64,000 nucleotides of DNA, taken from assembly GCF_013307435.2 (NCBI RefSeq), contig NZ_CP102846.1, positions 492,398-556,397 of the forward strand, written 5' to 3'. Source of the DNA: Microvirga terrae. Its GTDB lineage: Bacteria > Pseudomonadota > Alphaproteobacteria > Rhizobiales > Beijerinckiaceae. The notes under the pieces are model-generated. The model was not told the origin of the DNA. It did not search any database and saw only the letters and a list, made by a program, of their open reading frames with translations. Below, in pieces: positions 24,689 to 33,202 of this stretch (its first letter is position 1; each line of letters begins with the position of its first letter). The position numbers and the translations under genes are program-made.

Positions 24689-26664
24689 ATGTCAGACCTG
24701 AAGCCCAAGCTCGCTGAGCGGGACATTCTCACCCCAAGCCCCGCATCCGCTGGCCTCGGCGTCGTCGGCATGATCGCTCTCGTCATCGCGGCTCTGTATG
24801 TCGGACGCGAGGTCTTCGTTCCGGTCGCGCTCGCCATACTCTTGAGCTTTGTACTGGCTCCGCTCATCCGGCTGTTGCAGAAGGCTCACGTGCCGCGGGC
24901 GCTGGCGGTGGTCGGTGTCGTCCTGGTTGCCTTTGCCGGTATCACGGTGCTTGCCACCGTCGTGGCGACGCAGGTCACCCAGCTCGCCGGGGACCTGCCG
25001 CGCTACCAGGCCACCATGCGCGAGAAGGTGCAGTCCCTGCGCGGGTCCGCCGCCGGCAGCGGCGCCCTCGAGCGGGCCGCGGATGTGTTGCAGGACCTGG
25101 GCAAGGAACTCGACAGGCCGCAGGCCGGGACATCCTTGCCGGCCAATCCGCTGACGCCCAGCACCGTGCCTGCCACCGAGACGAAGCCCATCCCGGTGGA
25201 AGTGCGCCAGCCCGATCCGGGCGCCCTGCAAACCCTTGGTGCCTTCATCACCCCGCTGATCCACCCGGCCGCGACCACAGGCATCGTGATCATCTTCGTG
25301 ATCTTCATCCTGCTGCAACGGGAGGACCTGCGAAACCGCCTGATCCGCTTGGCCGGCTCGCACGACCTCCAGAAGACCACCGCCGCCCTCGACGATGCCG
25401 CCGGCCGCCTGAGCAGGCTGTTCGTGACGCAACTGGCCCTGAATGCCGCCTTCGGCGTGGTGATCGGCATCGGCCTCTACTTCATCGGCGTGCCAAGTCC
25501 GGTGCTCTGGGGCATCCTCGCGGCGATCCTGCGCTTCGTCCCCTACATCGGCGCATTCATCTCCGCTGCCTTCCCGTTGGCCCTGGCGGCGGCCGTTGAT
25601 CCCGGCTGGTCGATGCTGCTGATGACCGCGGCCCTGTTCATCGTCATGGAGCCGCTCGCCGGCCACGTGGTCGAGCCCCTCGTCTACGGCCATAGCACGG
25701 GTCTGTCTCCCGTGGCGGTCGTTGTCGCCGCAACTTTCTGGACCTGGCTCTGGGGGCCGATCGGGCTGGTGCTGGCAACGCCGCTGACGGTGTGCCTGGT
25801 CGTGCTCGGCCGGCACGTGGAGCGGCTCGAGTTCCTCGACGTCATGCTTGGAGACCGCCCGGCCCTCTCGCCACCGGAGATCTTCTACCAGCGCATGCTG
25901 GCCGGTGATCCCGCGGAGGCCGCCGACGTCGCGGAGGAATTCCTGAAGGAGCGTTCGCTCTCGGTCTACTATGACGAAGTGGCGTTGGCCGGTCTGAGGC
26001 TCGCCCGCGCCGACGCCCTGCGTGGCGTCCTCGACGAGGCCCGCTTGGAGCGGATGAGGGCAACGGTCGAGGAATTGGTGGACGATCTCTCCGACCATCC
26101 AGACCAGGAGCCGATATCCGGCCGCACCGACGATCCGGAGGCGGTCGCCGCCGTTGAGGCCAGCGAGGACGAGGGCGACAGGACCGACCTTCCGACCCTG
26201 GGGCTGGAGGAGCTCAATCCGCGCTTCCGGGGTGAGACACCGATCCTGTGCATTGCCGGCCAGAGCTCGGTCGACGAGGCGGCCGCCCTGATGCTGGCGC
26301 AGCTCCTGACGAAGCATGGGCTCCACGCCCGGGTGGAAAGCGCAGCCTCGCTGTCGATCCAAGCCGTTGCGAGGATCGATGATGCCGGCGTCGCCATGGT
26401 GTGCCTGTCCTATCTCGATGCCGGGAGCCCGGCACACATGCGCTACGCGGTGCGTCGCCTGCGCCGCAAGATGCCGCAGGCGCAAATCCTGCTGGGGTGC
26501 TGGGTCGAGGGAATGGCCGCCGCGGCGGCCGCGGCCCTGCGGGAGGCGGTCCGGGCAGATCTCGTTGCTACAGCCTGCGGGAGGCGATGGCCGTGTGCCT
26601 GGAGGTAGCCAAGACAGAGGCGACCGAGGTCCGGAACGGATCCATCGCGGTCAGCGCCGCTTGA
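24689..26664 (+). pseudogene. AI-2E/PerM-family transporter with long soluble tail, C-terminus frameshifted
   Basis: From ATG 24689 the frame gives 639 residues, to TGA 26606-26608. Residues ~25-365 are an AI-2E transporter (FVPYIGAFISAAFPLALAAA, WTWLWGPIGLVLATPLTVCL). The rest is a ~275-residue cytoplasmic extension with an alpha/beta domain (ETPILCIAGQSSVDEAAALM). The in-frame end CGRRWPCAWR is unnatural. In another frame SLREAMAVCLEVAKTEATEV then RNGSIAVSAA runs to TGA 26662-26664, so one base was lost near 26570. Transport may survive because only the tail is altered. Confidence 0.7.
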
Positions 26665-26833
26665 CCCGGTCCCGGCCGGATACCATGTCGAACGGGAGCA
26701 ACTGCACGGCCACGCGTCCGGCTTCAGATGGCCCTTGTCATGAGCGACCTTTGACTTCGGCACCAACGAGCTCCGCTTCCGCGTCCTTCCACGGTTGAAA
26801 GCACCCCAGCCTGATGCATCTGATGGACGATGA

Positions 26834-27532
26834 CCCAGTGCATCCCGAACGAACGCTTCCACCTCGCTGCGTCCCCTTTCCCGCACCGACGCCATCCAGA
26901 CCCATCTCGGGCGCGAGCTGCGCGCTCTTGACGGCGATCCCGACGCAGGGAAGATGCCCCGGAGCTTGGCCCAGGTTGTCACTCGCGTGGCTCAGGTCAT
27001 CCGGGCTCACACGGAGGCGGTGGATCACGCCTTCGTAGCCAATCTCATCGGCAGCCTGAAGTCGCTGCGGGCCCACGCGATCTCCCTCACCCAGGATATG
27101 CATCAAGCTGAGGATCTCGTGCAAAAGACTGTTCTGAAGGCGATCAACAAGCAAGAGGAGTTCGAGGCTGGCACGAATCTCCAGGCTTGGCGCTTCACCA
27201 CCCTGCGCAACCTGTTCTTCTCCGGCCGCCGTACGAAGCAGCGCGAGGTGGAGGACACGGATGGAACTCATGCGGCAACGATGATCACCATCCCAGACCA
27301 GGAGGACCGGCTCACGGTCCAGGATCTGCATACGGCGCTTGCCAAGCTGCCCCGCGGGCAGCGCGAGGCCCTGCTGCTCATCGTTGGGGAGGGCCAAGGA
27401 AAGGGTCGAATCCGTTGGGACCAAGGTCGGGACGATCAAGAGCCGGTCAACCGGGCGAGGACCCGCCTGGCCGAACTGATGGGGCTCGTCCGCGACGATA
27501 GCATTACCTGGTCGCACGGCGCACCGGCGTAG
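26834..27532 (+). pseudogene. EcfG-like sigma factor with scrambled region 4 (nepR-like scrap upstream)
   Basis: From ATG 26954, region 2 is well kept (LRAHAISLTQDMHQAEDLVQ, then LQAWRFTTLRNLFFSGRRTK), as is the start of region 4 (LHTALAKLPRGQREALLLIV). The DNA-recognition helix is not: the frame reads QGKGRIRWDQGRDDQEP where EcfG proteins have a YEEIA...GTIKSR helix. TKVGTIKSR is present in another frame, so compensating indels scrambled it. Upstream, 26885-26950 reads TDAIQTHLGRELRAL, resembling the anti-sigma NepR, in the same frame. Probably a relic of a nepR-ecfG pair. Confidence 0.6.
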
Positions 27533-27734
27533 GCTTACCAGATGGCGGATGCGGAAACACAAGCCCGATCCTTGGGACGTGCGAACCTGACATGTCCCCG
27601 CTGTCGGCGGCACAGGATGCCGATGTCCTCGATATGTCCTTCAGCGCAGGCTCGGAATATCCGCTAATGGGATGGACCGGCCGTGCTTACCGGCGCACCC
27701 TTCATCAGGGGCGCCCAGCACGAGGATCTGAGCC

Positions 27735-28360
27735 ATGTCTACAGCTCCGCTTCATCAGGTTGCCACCCTTGGCATCGACATCGGCAAGACCAGCTTCCAC
27801 CTCATCGGTCTGGATGCCCGTGGCGCCATCGTCCTGCGCCAGAAGCTCTCGCGCGGACAGGTCGAGCAGCGCCTCGCCAATATGCCCTCCTGCCTGATCG
27901 GGATGGAAGCGTGTGTGGGTGCCACCATCTCAGCCGCCAGTTGCTGGCGCTGGGCCACGGTGTGAAGCTGATCCCAGTCCAGTTCGTAATCACCTTCCGC
28001 AAAAGCCACAAGAACGACTTCCGCGATGCAGAAGCCATTGCCTAGGCCGTCCAGCGGCCGACCATGCGGTTTGTCCCTACCAAGACGGTCGAGCAACTCG
28101 ACCTGCAAGCGCTTCATCGTGTTCGCTCGCGGCTGGTGAGTCAGCGAACAGCCGTGATCAACCAGATCCGTGCTTTCCTGCTCGAGCGCGGAATTGCGGT
28201 GCGCCAGAGGCTGCGCTCGCTGCGTCAGGCTCTGCCGGATATTCTCGCTCAGCGAACGGACGTGCTCACGCCGCGGATGACGCACATGATCGAAGGCCTG
28301 ATGCAGGACTGGCGTCATCTCGACGAGCGCATCGAAGCGGTCACTGAGGAAATCCAAGCC
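27735..28360 (+). pseudogene. IS110-family transposase, frameshifted and truncated
   Basis: Starts TLGIDIGKTSFHLIGLDARG with the first catalytic Asp of the DEDD domain, then CLIGMEACVGA. A one-base deletion near 27925 moves HLSRQLLALGHGVKLIPVQF and SHKNDFRDAEAIA to another frame. TAG 28042-28044 interrupts before AVQRPTMRFVPTKTVEQLDL. Similarity ends near 28355 (RIEAVTEEIQ), so the C-terminal transposase_20 domain is absent. Three separate lesions make it inactive. It sits immediately upstream of an integrase gene. Confidence 0.8.
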
Positions 28361-28446
28361 TCTCGGAGGAATGCACTGTCTCGGCTTCGTCGGAAGAACG
28401 GCCAAGATTCATTGCGGGGGCTTCATTTCAGGAGCACTGCACTGCA

Positions 28447-29079
28447 ATGCAAGACATGATCTCCACCCAATGCTGCCGAACGACAGCGCCTTGGAACCAG
28501 GGCAAGCTGATCGGACCCAAGCCGCCTCTCAAAGCGAAGGAGATCTGGTCCATTCGGGTCAGACTCCAGGTTGCGCATCGCATTCGGGACTTGGCTCTGT
28601 TCAATCTGGCGCTCGACAGCAAGCTGCGCGCCTGCGACCTGGTTGCGCTCCGGGTCGACGATGTAGCCCTCAATGGGCGGGTGCGGTCCCGAGCTACGGT
28701 CATGCAGCGGAAGACGGGCCGACCTGTTCAGTTCGAGATCACCGAGCAGACCCGCGAGGCTGTGGGATGCTGGCTTGAGAAGAAGAACCTGCACAAGGGC
28801 GAGCCGCTGTTTCCAAGCCGGATCAATCGAGCGAAGCCAATGACGACGCGCCAGTACGCCCGTCTGCTGGGATTGTGGCTTCGCGCGATCGGCCTTGATC
28901 CCCTCGCCTACGGCACCCATTCCCTGCGGCGGACCAAATCGTCGATGATCTATCGAAGAACAGGCAATCTCCGAGCCGTCCAGCTTCTGCTCGGCCACAC
29001 CAAGATCGAGAGCACTGTGGGATACCTCGGCATTGACGTCGACGACGCCCTTCTAATTGCGGAACAGGTTGAGATCTAA
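28447..29079 (+). CDS. Tyrosine recombinase/integrase
   Basis: A 210-residue tyrosine recombinase. The catalytic set is visible: Arg in DSKLRACDLVALRVDDV (~60), His-x-x-Arg in GTHSLRRTKSS (~158), His in LLLGHTKIEST (~180) and the nucleophile Tyr in VGYLGIDVDDAL (~187). It lacks a long N-terminal arm-binding domain, as is usual for this short Rhizobiales group. ATG 28447 or 28456 could start it; neither has a good ribosome site. It may be a relic of mobility that brought in neighbouring DNA; no att site was identified. Confidence 0.85.
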   Translation: MQDMISTQCCRTTAPWNQGKLIGPKPPLKAKEIWSIRVRLQVAHRIRDLALFNLALDSKLRACDLVALRVDDVALNGRVRSRATVMQRKTGRPVQFEITEQTREAVGCWLEKKNLHKGEPLFPSRINRAKPMTTRQYARLLGLWLRAIGLDPLAYGTHSLRRTKSSMIYRRTGNLRAVQLLLGHTKIESTVGYLGIDVDDALLIAEQVEI

Positions 29080-29084
29080 ACGCA

Positions 29085-29110
29085 GAGGCGGCTCCCCGAC
29101 GAGCCGCCTC
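29085..29110 (+). terminator. Stem-loop after the recombinase gene
   Basis: GAGGCGGCT and AGCCGCCTC form a 9-bp GC-rich stem with an 8-base loop, starting 6 bp after the stop. It lacks a T-run. Confidence 0.45.
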
Positions 29111-29370
29111 AGAGCTCACCGAGGATCACGGATCCAATGTCCGGACTTGGGGCTTAAGCAGCCACGGGACAAACGACTGGGGCGTGCCACTTCCGGACTT
29201 AATTGCTCCGCCATGGTAGTCGGGCCCTTGCCAGCGCTGGCCCTTCAAGTCAGATAGGCAGCTCGCGAGCCAGATACAGCTGATCTGACTTCCAATCATC
29301 AAACTCACCATTCTTGATCATGATTTTCATCAGGAACGGCATGGCTGGAGATATCGACCATAAGGCCGTG

Positions 29371-30432
29371 TCAGGTGTTTGCAGATGCGACTGTGGGTAG
29401 AAGGGACTTGAAGGTGGCGTGGGTGATGCACACCGTTGTGCCTTTTGGACTCGTTGCAATCTCAACCTTGGCGTCGATTTGTTGAGCCAATGCGTTTATC
29501 AGGCTCGTGCCGAGCCCAGATTTCCTGCTGCCCGGTGTCTGCAACGGCATTCCGGTACCATTGTCCGAAACTGACAGCTTCCAGTCATCTTCATGGGCCT
29601 CATACCCGACGATCACGCGACCGGATTCATGATCGTCGCGGAAGGCATACTTCAGGGAGTTGATCAGAAGCTCGGTCACGATCAGCCCCAAGCTCACCGC
29701 CTGACTTGACGACGCCATACCGGTACCGGCCACAACGTTTACTATGATACGCCGATTGTCCCCAATGATGGACGCCGCCAGCGCCTCGCAGAGCTTGGAC
29801 AGGTAACTACCGACCTCAACCCGCTCGGCCTGTCCCACCGCTTGCAGGTGTTGTTGCACTGACGCGACGGACATGACGCGGCGATGGGCATCTTCGAGAT
29901 GTTGCCGGGTTTCGTCTGACTTCACGCTTCGCGCCTTCATGAGAAGGATGCTGGCGATGATCTGGAGGGAATTAGCAATGCGGTGGCTCATCTCTGCGAG
30001 CAGTATATCTTTCTGCTCCAGGAGGCCTTTCAAAGTCCGTTCGGCGGTGCGGCGTTCAGTGACGTCCTCAAAGGCGAGGAGGATCATAGGAGCGCCCTGG
30101 GTCTCATCGAACACTTTGCGGGCGTTGAGCAGCATCGTACGCCATCCGATGCGGGGAAACTCCTGCTCGACTTCGAAATCCTCCATCACTTCGGACGCCG
30201 GCACGATCCGGTCGAGGAGCAGTCGGAGGGCTGCGATATTCCATTCCCCATCATCCAGGTCATAGAGCATCTGCCCTTGCGTCTTTTCCGGTCCAATTTG
30301 GAAGTTCGCGTAAAAGGATCGGCTTGCGGCGATGATCCGCAGGTTTTGGTCAAGCACAAGGAAGGGTTCGCGCACGGTATCCACGACGGCGCGTGCGAGC
30401 GTTGTGCTGATGTCAAGCTCATTTTGACGCAT
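29371..30432 (-). CDS. PAS-domain sensor histidine kinase (HisKA_2/HWE type), second
   Basis: A 353-residue soluble kinase. The PAS domain (~15-135) starts REPFLVLDQNLRIIAASRSF and ends ILLAFEDVTERR. The phospho-acceptor motif LLAEMSHRIANSLQI (His ~150) and ATPase motifs LIVTELLINSLKYAF and VSDNGTGMPL follow, then GLGTSLINALAQQI. This closely resembles kinases that feed PhyR or lone receivers in the alphaproteobacterial general stress response. The nearest receiver is at 32689. ATG 30432 has no strong ribosome site. Confidence 0.85.
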   Translation of the reverse strand: MRQNELDISTTLARAVVDTVREPFLVLDQNLRIIAASRSFYANFQIGPEKTQGQMLYDLDDGEWNIAALRLLLDRIVPASEVMEDFEVEQEFPRIGWRTMLLNARKVFDETQGAPMILLAFEDVTERRTAERTLKGLLEQKDILLAEMSHRIANSLQIIASILLMKARSVKSDETRQHLEDAHRRVMSVASVQQHLQAVGQAERVEVGSYLSKLCEALAASIIGDNRRIIVNVVAGTGMASSSQAVSLGLIVTELLINSLKYAFRDDHESGRVIVGYEAHEDDWKLSVSDNGTGMPLQTPGSRKSGLGTSLINALAQQIDAKVEIATSPKGTTVCITHATFKSLLPTVASANT

Positions 30433-30987
30433 AGTGGGACTATGCGCTCACCCCAGTGGATTAGCAAACGCGGGCGGCTGTAGCGTTTCACGGCCTGAAA
30501 CACCGCGATATCTTTCACTCAATCTTGGCCACAGGATCCGCCAGCAATCATGAAGCTCGCCCCAACCGGCGGACGAGGAGCCTATCTATGACTTGTCCTT
30601 CCTAGCCTAGCGCCGCGTTGCTACCGTGAATTTCCTACCCCTCCGTTACGGGGTCCTGGGTCCTTCCAGGCGATCTCGGTCGCGCCGGAAGCTTTTGAGG
30701 CCGCACAGGTGCAGGATACGTCCGGACCTCACGATGACTAATTGGATGACCAGCCTCATAGGATGACCTTTGCATCATCAAGGTTTGATGAAGACATTTG
30801 GTTGGCTCTGCGGCGTACGTGCAGCGCGTGCCATCCGATGGCCCGATCTTGTAACAGCAAAGACAACCCTTGTTCGAGGAGTGGCCATTCGATGGAACAG
30901 AGCGGCGGTGGGGGATGCAGCCAATCCGCGCCCTAGGTCAGCAGGCTGCAAAAGCGCGGGAACGCGCTGCGTTCGCGAGATTTAGGT
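30433..30987. other. Intergenic region with no secure gene
   Basis: A 555-bp gap. A plus-strand frame at 30870-30990 from TTG (EEWPFDGTERRWGM, then QQAAKARERAAFARFR) looks somewhat protein-like and overlaps the next gene's start, but it has no normal start codon. No terminator, repeat or promoter was recognised. Confidence 0.3.
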
Positions 30988-31302
30988 ATGAGACTGACGG
31001 CCCATATAGATCCAGGCGCAGTGCGGGAACGGGAGGTAAGCTTGGATGTGATCGTGACACCAACCGACGACAGCAGGGCATGGAACCTGACGGACCTGCT
31101 TGGCCGCCCCATGGGCCGGATCACCGAAGCGCCGGCCCAGCAGTTCACAATCCGCCCGGCCGGCCACGCTCTGGAGACCATGGCCGGCATCGAGCATGGC
31201 CCCTTCGCATCCCTTGATGCCGCCTTGGCGGCAATCGAGAAACACACGCGGGGCGTCTGCCGGCACCATCCAGGCGAGCATCAACCAGGACCGAAAATCT
31301 AG
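30988..31302 (+). CDS. Hypothetical protein of 104 residues
   Basis: Starts MRLTAHIDPGAVREREVSLD, then WNLTDLLGRPMGRITEAPAQ QFTIRPAGHALETMAGIEHG and SLDAALAAIEKHTRGVC. The alternation of beta strands and a final helix looks like a compact alpha/beta domain. The ribosome site (TTTAGGT) is weak. I recall similar short proteins in Methylobacteriaceae but know no family name. Convergent with the DUF2934 gene on the other strand. Confidence 0.65.
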   Translation: MRLTAHIDPGAVREREVSLDVIVTPTDDSRAWNLTDLLGRPMGRITEAPAQQFTIRPAGHALETMAGIEHGPFASLDAALAAIEKHTRGVCRHHPGEHQPGPKI

Positions 31303-31358
31303 GCGTGAATATCACGAAGGATGCTCCGGACCGCTCCGCCGGGCGTGATGGTAGCTGC

Positions 31359-31574
31359 TTAGCCTGGACCGTCGGACCCTGAACCGCTCCTAGCTGACGC
31401 TGCATTCGCACTGACGCCTTTACTGATGTCACTACTGCTCCATTCACTCTTCAATTCTCGCTCGGCCTGCAGCCAAAACTCCACCTTATGACCCTCGGAC
31501 CGGCCGTGTTGCTCCCAAAGCTCGTAGGCGCGCTGTCTTACCTGATTTTCAGTACCATTAGTGCTCGGCTCCAT
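31359..31574 (-). CDS. DUF2934 protein, copy 2
   Basis: A 71-residue protein from ATG 31574, the same length as the one at 18375. The DUF2934 part is VRQRAYELWEQHGRSEGHKV EFWLQAERELK. The tail ASARSGSGSDGPG is nearly identical to copy 1. The two domains differ more than the tails do, suggesting the tail is under its own constraint. The region upstream (31600-31890) is AT-rich and likely holds its promoter. Confidence 0.8.
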   Translation of the reverse strand: MEPSTNGTENQVRQRAYELWEQHGRSEGHKVEFWLQAERELKSEWSSSDISKGVSANAASARSGSGSDGPG

Positions 31575-31896
31575 CTCGGCATCCTTCCACTGCTTGTCGC
31601 CTGGAGCATACATGACAGACCGCGGCTTATTGAAGGCCTCGGAAATTATAAATGTAAGAATTACCCAAAATACCGCTGTTTTAAGTAAGTTTATCCGTGT
31701 ACTGTATATATCCAATAACTATAGTCGTTCATTGAGTGACTGACATATTACTGCTTTTGATTAAACGCTTAAGCGGCTTCAACTCACATATTTTCGCTAT
31801 TTCTGCGATGTTATCCACAGATTATTAAGAATGAACGCGTATGTTGGCAGGCCGCCTGAGGTTGGCCAGTTCGCCTTCCCATAGATCGGACCACCT
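31575..31896. promoter_or_regulatory. AT-rich divergent region with a DnaA-box-like site
   Basis: The stretch is distinctly AT-rich. It holds one perfect DnaA-box consensus, TTATCCACA, at 31811-31819 and a 10-bp palindrome CGCTTAAGCG at 31766-31775. With a single box and no replication gene nearby, an origin is unlikely; it probably carries the promoters for the divergent DUF2934 and PRC-barrel genes. Confidence 0.4.
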
Positions 31897-32631
31897 ATGA
31901 AGCCCCCAGCAATTCTCCTCGCAATCGCTCTCCTCAGCGTGCTCGGGGTCACGCCAGCGATGGCCGACTGCCAGATTGCAGACGCCAAACTCGAAGAGGC
32001 CATTCTGCAAAAGCCCGAGCTTCGCGGGAAGGCCAATCGCCAGACGGTTCGTGACCTGCGCAACTTGCGCGACGCCGCGGTCACGCTCTGGTCTTACGGG
32101 CGTCACGACGATTGCGAGCGCCTCTTGGGCAACATCCGTGAACTTCTCGCCGGCCCTCCAATGAACTCCCTGGGCGGCAACGATGAGGAGGATGCCGAGA
32201 AGCAGATGGACGCTCGCGAGCCAAAGGTCCAACGGGGCGCAGTCCAAGGTCGCCGTGCTGACAAGGATGCTAAGCCACTGATCCACATTGAGGAGCTTGC
32301 TCCCGGCCTGAGGGCGGACCAGATCATCGGCGCCGAGGTGCGTAGTGCCGATGATAAGATCGTGGGCGAGGTCAGGAACGTCGTGTTCGGCACGAAAGAC
32401 CGCCGCGACTATGCAATTGTGGCATCAGGAGGGTTCTTCACACCTGGCAAGGACAGCATCGTCGTCCCGATCCGCTCCCTCAAGGTCTCGCAGGAGCGCG
32501 ACAGCTTCTTCCTCCCCATGCCGGAGGCGCAGGTGAAGACTATCCCGCACATGCCCGATCAGGATTACAAGTGGCTGTCGGATAACGCATGGCGCACCCG
32601 GAACGACGCGCTCTTTGAAGGCCGCCCATAA
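31897..32631 (+). CDS. Secreted PRC-barrel protein (244 residues)
   Basis: Signal peptide at residues 1-24 (LLAIALLSVLGVTPAMADC). A helical region (~25-90) with the pair DDCERLL and LRNLRDAAVTLW follows, then a charged linker and a PRC-barrel domain (~145-205): LRADQIIGAEVRSADDKIVG EVRNVVFG. The final part FFLPMPEAQVKTIPHMPDQD is family-specific. PRC-barrel proteins of this type are exported in Rhizobiales, with no known enzyme activity. A shorter PRC-barrel protein is at 42875. Confidence 0.85.
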   Translation: MKPPAILLAIALLSVLGVTPAMADCQIADAKLEEAILQKPELRGKANRQTVRDLRNLRDAAVTLWSYGRHDDCERLLGNIRELLAGPPMNSLGGNDEEDAEKQMDAREPKVQRGAVQGRRADKDAKPLIHIEELAPGLRADQIIGAEVRSADDKIVGEVRNVVFGTKDRRDYAIVASGGFFTPGKDSIVVPIRSLKVSQERDSFFLPMPEAQVKTIPHMPDQDYKWLSDNAWRTRNDALFEGRP

Positions 32632-32688
32632 GAAAGGGGCAGACTCGCGCTTACGCTTCAGTGCCACGAACGCTCTCTCGTGGCGCTC

Positions 32689-33096
32689 TCAGTCACGAAG
32701 AAGCAGTGCTCGGATCAGCTCAAGCAGCCTTTCAGGGCGAACCGGCTTTCCGACGAAATGGGCCCCCGGCGGCAAATCCCCGGGTACGGGGGCAACGCGT
32801 CCTGATGCGATCACAACACCAATATCCTGTCGATCCTCGCGCACTCTGCGGGCTAACTCAAAGCCGTTGATGCTCCCGCGTGGCATTTCCAAGTCCGTGA
32901 CGACAACCTGGACGTCGGGAATAGCCGCGAGAATATGAAGCGCCTCATCCGCGTGAGCCGCCTCCATGACCTTAAAGCCAGCATCGTCCAGCACGTCCGC
33001 CAGCATCATGCGGACAAGCGCTTCGTCCTCGACAACGAGAATGAGCGCGCGAATGTCGGGTTTCTTCTCAAGCGGGTCGATCGGAATGGCGTTCAA
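32689..33096 (-). CDS. Single-domain response regulator (receiver only)
   Basis: A 135-residue receiver: ALILVVEDEALVRMMLADVL (acidic pair EDE), phospho-acceptor Asp in VVVTDLEMPRGS (~75) and the conserved Lys in FVGKPVRPERLLE. There is no output domain, so it resembles the CheY/Sma0114-like receivers that shuttle phosphate with HWE kinases. It lies 106 bp downstream of, and on the same strand as, the kinase at 33203. The apparent start is TTG 33096 with GAGGA unusually close; the exact start is uncertain. Confidence 0.85.
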   Translation of the reverse strand: MNAIPIDPLEKKPDIRALILVVEDEALVRMMLADVLDDAGFKVMEAAHADEALHILAAIPDVQVVVTDLEMPRGSINGFELARRVREDRQDIGVVIASGRVAPVPGDLPPGAHFVGKPVRPERLLELIRALLLRD

Positions 33097-33202
33097 TCCT
33101 CTTCGTTCCTAAGGCCACGATAATACTCGGCGGGTGCGGGTCCCCATGGCTTCAGTCGGTTTCAAGACCTGTTGCCATTTCTCGGGTGTGTTCTGGCGTC
33201 TA

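Noticed and set aside
24692..26485. 597-codon minus-strand frame opposite the second AI-2E gene
   Set aside because: His/Gln/Arg-rich shadow frame; the plus-strand transporter explains the region.
26954..27532. Functional EcfG sigma factor
   Set aside because: The region 4 recognition helix is not encoded in the open frame, so a normal sigma factor is unlikely.
31766..31819. Possible replication origin (DnaA box plus palindrome)
   Set aside because: Only one box, no iteron and no rep or dnaA gene nearby.
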